DNA of 5,334 nucleotides from CAYXDR01 sp046498185 (GCA_046498185.1 JAWOBE010000170.1:1-5334), one strand, 5' to 3'; positions 1 to 5,334 are shown, counted from the stretch's first letter. Program-made: numbers and translations. The notes: generated by a model not told the origin, from the sequence alone.

Positions 1-1319
1 ATGTTCCCACATGGATATCGCGCGATATGGGATTTCTGCTGGACCGTTACCTGGGCACCAACTGGGCGGAAGAACCGGACAGCCAGAGGGTATGGAAACA
101 AGCGGATCAAATACCGGGCACCGAGCTGTGGCGAACCCATGAAAGGTGCAGAGAATACATGGTGTCCTATGCGAGGAGCAAACTGGTTCAGCAGCTCAAA
201 AAACGCGGGGCCTCGGCGGCCGAAATCCAGGAAGCCGGCGAAGTTCTCGCTCCCGATGCTCTCACGATAGGTTTCGCCAGGCGTTTTGCGACCTACAAGC
301 GTGCCACCCTGTTGTTCAAAGATCCGGACAGGCTGGAAAAGATTTTATCGGACCCGAACCGCCCGGTCCAGATATTGATCTCAGGAAAAGCGCACCCTCA
401 GGACAACGCAGGAAAGGAATTCATCAAAACCATCGTCCATTTCGGAAGAGATGAGCGATTCAGAAAACGTCTCGTATTTCTCGAAGACTACAACGTGGAT
501 GTGGCAGCCCAGCTTATGGCAGGCTGCGACCTGTGGCTCAACACCCCGAGAAGGCCCCTTGAGGCCTGTGGCACAAGCGGCATGAAGGCTCTGGCGAACG
601 GATGCCTCAATTTAAGTGTGCTCGACGGCTGGTGGGATGAAGGATACCGGCCGGATCTTGGGTGGGCGCTGGGACACGGCGAAGTTTATGAAGATCACGG
701 AATGCAGGATTATATTGAGAGCCGGGAACTCTACAACCTGCTGGAACGCGAGATCGTTCCGTTGTTCTACGAGCGACGGGCCGACGGCATGCCTAAAAGA
801 TGGGTGGAAATGATGAGGGCCGGGCTCCGGCACCTGGTCCCGCAATTCAATGCGCACCGGATGGTGCAGGAATACACCGAACGTTACTACAAGCCTTGTT
901 CCGAACGATACCTGCAGTTATGCCGCACCCGCTTCGAGGGTGCCAAAGACTTGGCGCTCTGGAGGCAAAAACTTATGACCGGTTGGCACGGGGTCGGCAT
1001 TTCGGAAATAGCAGGCCCTGAGAATGTCGAACTAAAAGCAGGCGAATCGATCACGGTTCGGGCAACCGTGGAACTCGGGGAGCTTACCCCGGAGGATGTA
1101 ACCGTGGAAATCTATTACGGGCGACTTGATCAAAACGGGGAATTCATCGAGCGCAACACGGCCGAAATGGATCCGGTGGAAGAAACCGGGAACCGTTACA
1201 TCTATGAAGGTGTGATCCGGTGTTCAAGCAGCGGCCGAGTCGGATACACCGCAAGGGTGCTTCCGAGCCGGAAAAGACTTGAGAACCGCTTCGTGATGGG
1301 CCTTTTGGCGTGGGCATGA
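1..1319 (+). CDS. glgP: alpha-glucan (glycogen/maltodextrin) phosphorylase, C-terminal part, 5' truncated by window
   Basis: Cytoplasmic GT35 enzyme that releases glucose 1-phosphate from alpha-1,4-glucans using phosphate and pyridoxal phosphate (PLP). The frame is open from base 3 (starting VPTWISRD), so the ATG at 27 is internal and the true start lies upstream. About 438 codons are visible, roughly half of the ~850-residue bacterial long form. Seen in order: the basic substrate/phosphate motif FARRFATYKRAT (273-308), SGKAHPQD (381-404), the PLP-lysine motif EACGTSGMKALANG (from 561, Lys codon 585-587), and DGWWDEGY (624-647). A beta-rich C-terminal region (about 1020-1316) fits the extra domain of the TIGR02094-type phosphorylases. 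The PLP motif carries Cys where family members usually have Ser (EASGTS). The stop is TGA 1317-1319. The family is clear; the gene symbol is generic, since the preferred substrate (glycogen or maltodextrin) cannot be read from sequence. Confidence 0.93.
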   Translation, partial: VPTWISRDMGFLLDRYLGTNWAEEPDSQRVWKQADQIPGTELWRTHERCREYMVSYARSKLVQQLKKRGASAAEIQEAGEVLAPDALTIGFARRFATYKRATLLFKDPDRLEKILSDPNRPVQILISGKAHPQDNAGKEFIKTIVHFGRDERFRKRLVFLEDYNVDVAAQLMAGCDLWLNTPRRPLEACGTSGMKALANGCLNLSVLDGWWDEGYRPDLGWALGHGEVYEDHGMQDYIESRELYNLLEREIVPLFYERRADGMPKRWVEMMRAGLRHLVPQFNAHRMVQEYTERYYKPCSERYLQLCRTRFEGAKDLALWRQKLMTGWHGVGISEIAGPENVELKAGESITVRATVELGELTPEDVTVEIYYGRLDQNGEFIERNTAEMDPVEETGNRYIYEGVIRCSSSGRVGYTARVLPSRKRLENRFVMGLLAWA

Positions 1320-1355
1320 GAATGAAAATTCAAAAACTAAATCAGGAGAAGTGAC

Positions 1356-1901
1356 ATGAAAGATTTTTTTGAACTCTTGAAGACAAGACGCAGCATCAGA
1401 AAATATGAAAACCGCGAGGTCCCTCAAGCCGATCTCCAAAAAATTTTTGAAGCCGTCCAATGGTCTCCTTCTTGGGCCAACACACAATGCTGGGAAATCG
1501 TTGCGGTCAAAGACAGGAATGTAAAAGAAAAACTCAGAGCGACCCTTCCGCCAAAAAATCCGGCCGCCCAAGCGGTACAGGATGCCCCGGTGGTCATAGC
1601 GCTTTGCGCCGGCAAAAACAAATCCGGATATTACAAAGGTGAGGCCTCGACAAGCTTCGGGGACTGGCTGATGTTCGACCTCGGCCTGGCCACCCAGAGC
1701 CTCTGTCTGGCCGCATGCGAACTTGGGCTGGGAACGGTGGTCGTTGGAATGTTTGACCATAAAGCCGCCCGGGAAATCCTTTCGGTGCCCGACGACCACG
1801 AGCTGATGGTACTTATACCGCTGGGCTTCCCGGCCCATTCCTCCGCAGCCCCGAATAGAAGGGCCGTCGACGAATTCGTGCATTGGGACCGGTTTAAATA
1901 G
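1356..1901 (+). CDS. nitroreductase-family FMN-dependent oxidoreductase, 181 aa
   Basis: Probable FMN-binding NAD(P)H-dependent oxidoreductase of the nitroreductase superfamily, a soluble and usually dimeric enzyme. The N-terminal signature TRRSIRKY (residues 10-17) matches the family's phosphate-contacting Arg-rich start. SPSWANTQCWEIVAV (37-51) matches the SPSxxNxQpW flavin/substrate segment. The central helix D103-E122 and GLGTVVVGMFD (124-134) correspond to the second flavin-contacting region, and LIPLGFPA (153-160) to the usual late strand. At 181 aa it is a complete short-form member. An AGGAG ribosome binding site at 1344-1348 sits 7 nt before the ATG and supports this start. It follows the phosphorylase by 36 bp and may be cotranscribed with it, though no functional link is evident. 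The physiological substrate is unknown; nitro compounds, quinones and flavin are all possible. Confidence 0.9.
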   Translation: MKDFFELLKTRRSIRKYENREVPQADLQKIFEAVQWSPSWANTQCWEIVAVKDRNVKEKLRATLPPKNPAAQAVQDAPVVIALCAGKNKSGYYKGEASTSFGDWLMFDLGLATQSLCLAACELGLGTVVVGMFDHKAAREILSVPDDHELMVLIPLGFPAHSSAAPNRRAVDEFVHWDRFK

Positions 1902-1940
1902 GCTCGTCTTTAGGAATTTAATAATCACCTCAAAACCCAT

Positions 1941-1978
1941 ACATCGGGTCCGCCAGACATGTTTGGCGGGCCCGATGT
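1941..1978. terminator. strong stem-loop, likely transcription end of block 1
   Basis: Bases 1941-1955 pair with 1964-1978 over 15 positions with one G-T wobble (1949/1970), around an 8-nt loop that contains the palindrome ACATGT. It begins 40 bp after the nitroreductase stop and precedes the second gene block. No U-tract follows on the + strand (next bases gtccgacatg), so it is not a textbook intrinsic terminator in that direction. On the - strand the hairpin would be followed by GGGTTTTG, only a short T-run. It could be an intrinsic terminator of relaxed type, a 3'-end stabilising hairpin, or a dispersed repeat unit. Confidence 0.6.
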
Positions 1979-2006
1979 GTCCGACATGCCTGAAATTTGA
2001 CCCGCT

Positions 2007-2031
2007 GTTAAAATCCCTTAACGATTTTTAC
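2007..2031. repeat. AT-rich imperfect inverted repeat in the promoter region of block 2
   Basis: GTTAAAATC (2007-2015) and GATTTTTAC (2023-2031) pair at 8 of 9 positions around the loop CCTTAAC. A shorter perfect alternative is GTTAA-N6-TTAAC (2007-2011 and 2018-2022). It lies just downstream of a TTGACC hexamer (1997-2002) that resembles a -35 box, though a good -10 at 17 nt spacing is missing. It could be an operator or simply AT-rich chance pairing; no known regulator site is recognised. Confidence 0.25.
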
Positions 2032-2053
2032 TTTACGGGGCCGAAGGTCCATG

Positions 2054-2083
2054 TTTTTTTATGTTGGAAGATGATTATATTAT
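2054..2083 (+). promoter_or_regulatory. weak candidate promoter for the moaD-like operon
   Basis: A run of seven T (2054-2060) is followed 17-18 nt later by TATATT/TATTAT (2076-2083), a fair -10 match about 45 nt upstream of the sulfur-carrier start codon. The -35 match is poor. The whole 1902-2127 gap contains only the stem-loop at 1941-1978, the inverted repeat at 2007-2031 and this AT-rich segment; no gene or RNA was recognised in it. The assignment rests on position and composition only. Confidence 0.2.
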
Positions 2084-2116
2084 TTTTCAAAGAAGGAACG
2101 ATACTTTTATGGACTC

Positions 2117-2123
2117 GGGAGGA
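2117..2123 (+). promoter_or_regulatory. ribosome binding site that fixes the moaD-like start
   Basis: GGGAGGA lies 4 nt upstream of the ATG at 2128. An in-frame ATG at 1963 would give a 134-residue protein, but its first 55 residues would be translated from the terminator stem-loop and the AT-rich leader, and they do not look like a ubiquitin-fold protein. The site therefore favours 2128. Confidence 0.8.
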
Positions 2124-2127
2124 AATC

Positions 2128-2367
2128 ATGGCTGTGCGTGTTTTTCTCAGTACCGTGCTCAGGCGGCATGTTGAAGGCTATGATGGGGAAACCGGTATTT
2201 CATTGGAGCCTCGAAACCTAAAAACGGTTCGAGACATTTGCCTTCATCTCGCAATTCCTTCCGAAAAAATCAAGCTGGCGATGGTGAACGGCAGGAGCGT
2301 TTCTCTGGACCATGTAATTCGTGACGGGGACAGGGTAGGCTTGTTTCCACCGGTGGGAGGCGGATAA
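2128..2367 (+). CDS. MoaD/ThiS-family ubiquitin-like sulfur carrier, 79 aa
   Basis: Small beta-grasp sulfur carrier whose C-terminal glycine is expected to be adenylated by an E1-like partner and converted to a thiocarboxylate that delivers sulfur. Length (79 aa) and layout fit: N-terminal strand MAVRVFLSTVLRR (1-13), a central helix around residues 32-42, VNGRSVSLDHVIRDGDRV (53-70), and the tail LFPPVGGG (72-79). The FPPVxGG tail resembles MoaD (molybdopterin synthase small subunit) more than ThiS. The E1-like gene starts 2 nt after the stop, which strongly supports a functional pair. In other anaerobes such pairs occur near tungsten aldehyde oxidoreductase genes, so a role in Mo- or W-pterin cofactor synthesis is a reasonable inference. 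No MoaE or target enzyme is visible here, so thiamine, tRNA or another thio-transfer route is not excluded. Confidence 0.88.
   Translation: MAVRVFLSTVLRRHVEGYDGETGISLEPRNLKTVRDICLHLAIPSEKIKLAMVNGRSVSLDHVIRDGDRVGLFPPVGGG
2355..2360 (+). promoter_or_regulatory. ribosome binding site of the ThiF-like gene, embedded in the Gly-Gly codons of the sulfur carrier
   Basis: GGGAGG ends 9 nt before the ATG at 2370. It overlaps the codons GGA GGC of the carrier's terminal Gly-Gly-Gly, so the functionally essential tail also serves as the Shine-Dalgarno site of the partner enzyme. This ties translation of the two genes together and supports the 2370 start. Confidence 0.75.
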
Positions 2368-2369
2368 GC

Positions 2370-3254
2370 ATGGAAAATAAGAACTTCGACAAATCCGAAC
2401 GCGAAATAAAACGCGCTGCGCGCCCGGAATATGACGCAGCCGGTCGACCGGTCACAGTAATCGAGGATAAAATCGCTGGCGACATCGCGGAAAAAAACGG
2501 TTTGTCGATACATGAAATCTACCATTCTGCGCTGTCTTCAGGTATATGTCCGATGCGCTACCTTCGCAATCTCGAAAGTATAACTCTGCCGGAACAGTTT
2601 CGTCTGTCGGAAAAAACGGCCGCCATTGTCGGCGCCGGAGGCCTGGGGGGGAACATCATAACCCTGCTTGCCCGTCTAGGTGTCGGGACATTGATCATAA
2701 TCGATCCGGATTCGTTTGATGAAACAAACCTCAACCGTCAGGCTTTAAGCGGAAGGCGGACCCTTGGTTATCCGAAAGCTCAGACCGCTGCCGCGGCGGT
2801 CGCCGACATCAATCCGGGAGTCAAAGTCATATCTCATCAGCAGGCTTTCACGCGCGGCGAAGCAAACACATTGCTCCACGGAGCAGATGTAATTCTGGAC
2901 GGCCTCGACAACATTATTGATCGTATAGACCTGCAAGAGGCGGCGTGCGATCTAAAAATACCTTTCATACATGGTGCTATCGCCGGATTCGAAGGACAGG
3001 TTATGACGGTGCTGCCCGGAGACGCCGGCCTTAAAAAAATCTACGGTGAACGTTCAGCTCCTGAAAAAAAGATGGAAACCCCTGAAGCTTTGCTTGGGAC
3101 ACCGGCCCCCACCCCGGCCCTGATAGCAGCCCTGCAGGTAATGGAAGCTTTGAAAATCCTCCTCGACAGGGGGAAAATCCACCGTCATGCATTGATGCAT
3201 GTGGACATGGAAACTTTTCGGATTGAAAAGTTCTCACTCGGAGGTGATCGATGA
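2370..3254 (+). CDS. MoeB/ThiF/HesA-type E1-like adenylyltransferase without the zinc and catalytic cysteines, 294 aa
   Basis: Expected to use ATP to adenylate the C-terminal Gly of the sulfur carrier encoded just upstream. Rossmann nucleotide loop VGAGGLGG (87-94) is followed by GVGTLIIIDPDSFDETNLNRQ; by comparison with E. coli MoeB, the ATP-site residues Arg63 (in RYLRN), Asp112, Arg123 (NLNRQ), Lys136 (PKA) and Asp180 (LDN) are all present. HGAIAGFEGQV (201-211) and the C-terminal helix ALIAALQVMEALKILL (250-265) also match. What is missing is the zinc-binding CxxC pairs and the CAEAG-type catalytic cysteine: the only cysteines are Cys60 and Cys193. Residues 1-60 form an extra N-terminal region. 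The protein therefore looks competent for adenylation but probably makes no acyl-disulfide on its own and may need another sulfur source. It overlaps the next gene by ATGA. Confidence 0.87.
   Translation: MENKNFDKSEREIKRAARPEYDAAGRPVTVIEDKIAGDIAEKNGLSIHEIYHSALSSGICPMRYLRNLESITLPEQFRLSEKTAAIVGAGGLGGNIITLLARLGVGTLIIIDPDSFDETNLNRQALSGRRTLGYPKAQTAAAAVADINPGVKVISHQQAFTRGEANTLLHGADVILDGLDNIIDRIDLQEAACDLKIPFIHGAIAGFEGQVMTVLPGDAGLKKIYGERSAPEKKMETPEALLGTPAPTPALIAALQVMEALKILLDRGKIHRHALMHVDMETFRIEKFSLGGDR
3240..3249 (+). promoter_or_regulatory. very strong ribosome binding site for the Spy-like gene
   Basis: GGAGGTGATC is a 10-nt perfect complement of the conserved 16S rRNA 3' tail (GATCACCTCC). The GGAGG core ends 6 nt before the ATG at 3251. 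It overlaps the last codons of the ThiF-like gene (Gly-Gly-Asp). It predicts high expression of the periplasmic protein relative to its neighbours, as suits a protein needed in more copies than the kinase. Confidence 0.8.
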
Positions 3255-3730
3255 GTTCCACAATCGGGGGGACACTGCGGAAAATCTCGAGAATCACCAG
3301 GATCATCGCGGTGCCCGCACTGTTTTGTTTTATACTCTCTTTTTCATCGCCCGGCGTGGTTTCCGGTGAACCTCCCAGGCATCGTTGGAAGGCTGAAGGA
3401 GAGGATTCGTGCCTGACTTTGGACGAACTCTACCTCGACGATAAACAAAAGGCCGCAGTGATGGAAATATCCGGGCCTTGCCGGGACCAGTTGCTTCGCA
3501 TCCGCGCCGAACTCATTGGAAAGCACATGGAACTCAGAAGAATGCTCCGCGACCCGGCCGTTACCGAAGAAGTGATTGAAGAGACCTGGAAAGAAGCCGA
3601 TAATTTGAATGCATCAATGCGCCGTGAATTAAAGCGTTACACTCTCGGCATCAGGCGCATACTGACGCCGGAACAGATCAAGGACTGGTGCGCGCTCGTC
3701 GAAATACACCCCAGACGGGGGCGAAGATGA
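3251..3730 (+). CDS. Spy/ZraP/CnrX-like periplasmic metal-sensor or chaperone protein, 159 aa
   Basis: Secreted helical protein likely acting in the periplasm as metal-binding regulator or chaperone. A basic N-terminus (R10, K11, R14, R17) is followed by a hydrophobic core (I18-F31) and a plausible signal peptidase site after VSG (residue 39). The mature part is mostly charged alpha-helix: LTLDELYLDDKQKAAVMEI (55-73), a long helix around 78-100, another at 105-136, and LTPEQIKDW (138-146), which matches the LTPEQ motif of Spy/CpxP/ZraP proteins. Mature Cys54, Cys77 and Cys147, plus His44, His92 and His153, are candidate metal or redox ligands. There is no lipobox. The start at 3251 overlaps the upstream TGA (ATGA) and has an excellent ribosome binding site; the stop overlaps the kinase start in the same way. 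Pairing with a histidine kinase resembles ZraP-ZraS. Sequence similarity in this family is low, so the subfamily assignment is tentative. Confidence 0.75.
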   Translation: MSSTIGGTLRKISRITRIIAVPALFCFILSFSSPGVVSGEPPRHRWKAEGEDSCLTLDELYLDDKQKAAVMEISGPCRDQLLRIRAELIGKHMELRRMLRDPAVTEEVIEETWKEADNLNASMRRELKRYTLGIRRILTPEQIKDWCALVEIHPRRGRR

Positions 3731-5334
3731 CGCGCCGCAGCGGCAGATCCAAACAGCCGGAGGCCGAAAAACTCTTTCTTCAGCCGCTTGCAGTGGCACT
3801 TGCCTGTGTGGTTCTGGGCGGTCTTGTTCTGGCCAACGGCTTTATCAATCTCAGAGCGATCGATTCCACAATGTTCGGTTATCTTGAACATCGGGCAAGG
3901 GACGTCATCGGGCACGTCAATCTTGTCACCCAGTACCATTTCACCAGACTTGAAAGGCAAGCATCGGGCGGACGTGAAATGTCCCTGGAGCCCACATTCT
4001 CCGATGAATCTTTTTCACTCCAGGAAACCTTGATCCTCGATCTGGTAACCCTTGCACAAAATCTGGACTGGCGGTATTCCGGCGGCGACCTGGACGAACA
4101 CAGCCTGCAGCGTACCACTGAAAATGAATCATTGCAGGTGGCCGCATTGCTGGATTCAACAGGTTCGGTGGTGCTTTCCTCGGGACGAGTTTCACCTCAG
4201 CTAAAAGCTCTTGCACATCCTGTAGCAGTTGGCCGTAAGAGACTTTCGATAACGCTTTTTCACCGCCTGGCTGGCGCGGAAGCCGGGGCTGTCTGCGTTG
4301 GTAGAATGCACGGCGGCGCTGTCCTTCTTTCACTTGATATGAAAGGGCTGAAAAACAGGATAATAAAGGTTTCGGCACGCAAGGCGCTTGATGAAGTTTC
4401 CGGGGCCAGCGGTGCCCTGTATGCAGCGGTGACAAATATTTCCTCTGATATAGTCGCTTTTGTCGGAGACCCTCATGACGATATCTTTGAAAACGGCTTA
4501 GAATCATCGTCGATTCCGGCTCCGGGCACCACAATTGCGCGAAGAATAAAACTGGATGATAAAAAAATACTCCAGGTCTCAGCCCCTCTTCTCCTGGAAT
4601 CGCAAAGCTTCGGGGTAATACATGTCGGCATGGACAGCTCCGGCGCGGTAACGTTAATTACAAGAATGAAGCGTACCGTTCTGGCATCAACCGCACTGTT
4701 GATCGCTGTGGCCTTTCTATCCATGTGGATGCTCTACCGGAACCAGAACCGTCATCTTGCAAAGCTTAGAGAAATGCAACTTCAACTTGACCGCGCCGAA
4801 CGGCTCTCTGCTCTCGGGGGGCTGGCTGCCGGCGTCGCTCATGAAATCAGAAATCCGCTTAATGCAATAAGTATGGCAGCCCAGAGGTTGAATCGCGGCG
4901 ATGTTCGGGAATTGACCGAAGTAATCCGGGACGAAATCCGTCGGCTGAATGAAATCGTCGAAGGTTTCCTATCTTTTTCCCGCACCGGCACTCTTCGTCT
5001 ACAATCCCAGGACCTCAATGAAATCGTTCGGCAGTTCGTAATACTGGTGGAGGAAGAAGCACGCTCACGCGGGGTTGATTTGGTTGGAAATCCGGCCGCT
5101 CACCCGGTGGTGGTGCAGGCCGATGCGGATAAATTGCGCCAGGCCATGTTCAACATAACCAGAAACGCACTGGAAGCGATTTCCGGGCAAGGCAGAGTTG
5201 CCGTTTCCGTGGAAAGATTGAAATCCGGCCGGGCGGCCGTGCACATAGAAGACAACGGTCGAGGGTTGACCGATGATCAAATCGACCATATGTTCGATCC
5301 TTCCTTCACAACCAAGGAAAAAGGGCTGGGCCTC
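3727..5334 (+). CDS. membrane sensor histidine kinase, ZraS/HydH-like, 3' truncated by window
   Basis: Inner-membrane sensor kinase expected to autophosphorylate and pass phosphate to a response regulator, probably encoded just downstream. The frame is open for 536 codons to the window end. A basic N-terminus (MTRRSGRSK) leads into TM1 (about 18-40), a periplasmic sensor of about 275 residues, TM2 (about 317-337), then a short coiled-coil linker without a recognisable HAMP domain. The dimerisation/phosphotransfer region has LAAGVAHEIRNPLNAI with phospho-acceptor His372. The ATPase domain shows the N-box NITRNALEA (478-486, Asn480 region), G1 box DNGRG (509-513), F-box FDPSFTTK (523-530) and the start of the G2 box GLGL at the window edge. 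The sensor ends with ILQVSAPL and FGVIHVGMD (281-303), typical of Cache-like extracellular domains. ATG 3727 overlaps the upstream TGA, with GGGGG at 3717-3721 as a weak ribosome binding site. The ligand is unknown; the adjacent Spy-like protein suggests metal or envelope stress. Confidence 0.92.
   Translation, partial: MTRRSGRSKQPEAEKLFLQPLAVALACVVLGGLVLANGFINLRAIDSTMFGYLEHRARDVIGHVNLVTQYHFTRLERQASGGREMSLEPTFSDESFSLQETLILDLVTLAQNLDWRYSGGDLDEHSLQRTTENESLQVAALLDSTGSVVLSSGRVSPQLKALAHPVAVGRKRLSITLFHRLAGAEAGAVCVGRMHGGAVLLSLDMKGLKNRIIKVSARKALDEVSGASGALYAAVTNISSDIVAFVGDPHDDIFENGLESSSIPAPGTTIARRIKLDDKKILQVSAPLLLESQSFGVIHVGMDSSGAVTLITRMKRTVLASTALLIAVAFLSMWMLYRNQNRHLAKLREMQLQLDRAERLSALGGLAAGVAHEIRNPLNAISMAAQRLNRGDVRELTEVIRDEIRRLNEIVEGFLSFSRTGTLRLQSQDLNEIVRQFVILVEEEARSRGVDLVGNPAAHPVVVQADADKLRQAMFNITRNALEAISGQGRVAVSVERLKSGRAAVHIEDNGRGLTDDQIDHMFDPSFTTKEKGLGL

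Noticed and set aside
27..29. ATG at 27 as the start of the phosphorylase
   Set aside because: The frame is open to the window edge and the residues before it (VPTWISRD) belong to the conserved phosphorylase core, so this Met is internal.
1224..1940. 238-codon open frame on the - strand opposite the nitroreductase gene
   Set aside because: It lies antisense to a well-supported nitroreductase with family motifs and a ribosome binding site, has no recognisable domain and reads as a shadow of that gene.
1963..2127. Upstream in-frame ATG giving a 134-residue form of the sulfur carrier
   Set aside because: The ATG sits inside the stem-loop, has no ribosome binding site, and the added residues are unlike a ubiquitin-fold protein. 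The ATG at 2128 has GGGAGGA just upstream and starts exactly at the expected first strand.
1902..2127. Possible Moco/Tuco riboswitch upstream of the MoaD-like gene
   Set aside because: The gap has one simple hairpin and one weak AT-rich repeat, with no visible multi-helix junction. A covariance-model search with the Moco RNA motif would settle it; nothing visible supports it.
3791..3806. TGGCACTTGCC resembling part of a sigma-54 promoter
   Set aside because: The spacing between the GG and GC elements does not fit the TGGCAC-N5-TTGCA pattern, and it lies inside the kinase's first transmembrane region.
3788..4033. 81-codon + strand frame overlapping the start of the kinase
   Set aside because: It runs in another frame within the kinase coding sequence, has no ribosome binding site or motif, and is a shadow.
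3941..4534. 197-codon open frame on the - strand opposite the kinase sensor region
   Set aside because: The + strand frame here is continuous with the kinase, whose transmembrane segments and catalytic boxes are clear. The - strand translation is rich in Arg and Pro with no motif.

Overview
The window is a gene-dense bacterial stretch with all six genes on the + strand. It has two blocks separated by a 226-bp intergenic region at 1902-2127. It begins inside one gene and ends inside another. Moderate GC content, the gene types (a long-form alpha-glucan phosphorylase, a MoaD-like/ThiF-like pair and a Spy-like protein next to its own histidine kinase) and the protein sequence style suggest an anaerobic member of the former Deltaproteobacteria (Desulfobacterota). 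That placement is inferred from gene style only; there is no rRNA or other marker gene in the window.

Block 1 (1-1901): the C-terminal half of an alpha-glucan (glycogen) phosphorylase of family GT35, cut by the window start, followed 36 bp later by a small nitroreductase-family flavoprotein with a good ribosome binding site. A strong 15-bp stem-loop at 1941-1978 lies about 40 bp after the nitroreductase stop and probably marks the end of this unit, although it has no U-tract on the + strand.

Block 2 (about 2117-5334): four genes packed with almost no space. They are a 79-residue MoaD/ThiS-type ubiquitin-like sulfur carrier ending in Gly-Gly-Gly, a MoeB/ThiF/HesA-type E1-like adenylyltransferase that lacks the family's zinc-binding and catalytic cysteines, a secreted Spy/ZraP/CnrX-like periplasmic protein with three cysteines in the mature chain, and a membrane sensor histidine kinase cut by the window end. 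Junctions are a 2-nt gap, an ATGA overlap and another ATGA overlap, so the four genes look like one translationally coupled operon. The histidine kinase has no stop codon before the window end, so a search for closed reading frames would miss it; it is open through 536 codons with H, N, G1, F and G2 boxes.

The first two proteins of block 2 look like a sulfur-carrier activation pair for a molybdenum- or tungsten-pterin cofactor (or another thio-transfer product). The last two look like a metal- or envelope-stress-sensing pair of the ZraP-ZraS kind, whose response regulator should lie just beyond the window. Their coupling in a single operon is the most interesting aspect of the window: it suggests, without proving, that sulfur-carrier chemistry and periplasmic metal or thiol sensing serve a common function here.
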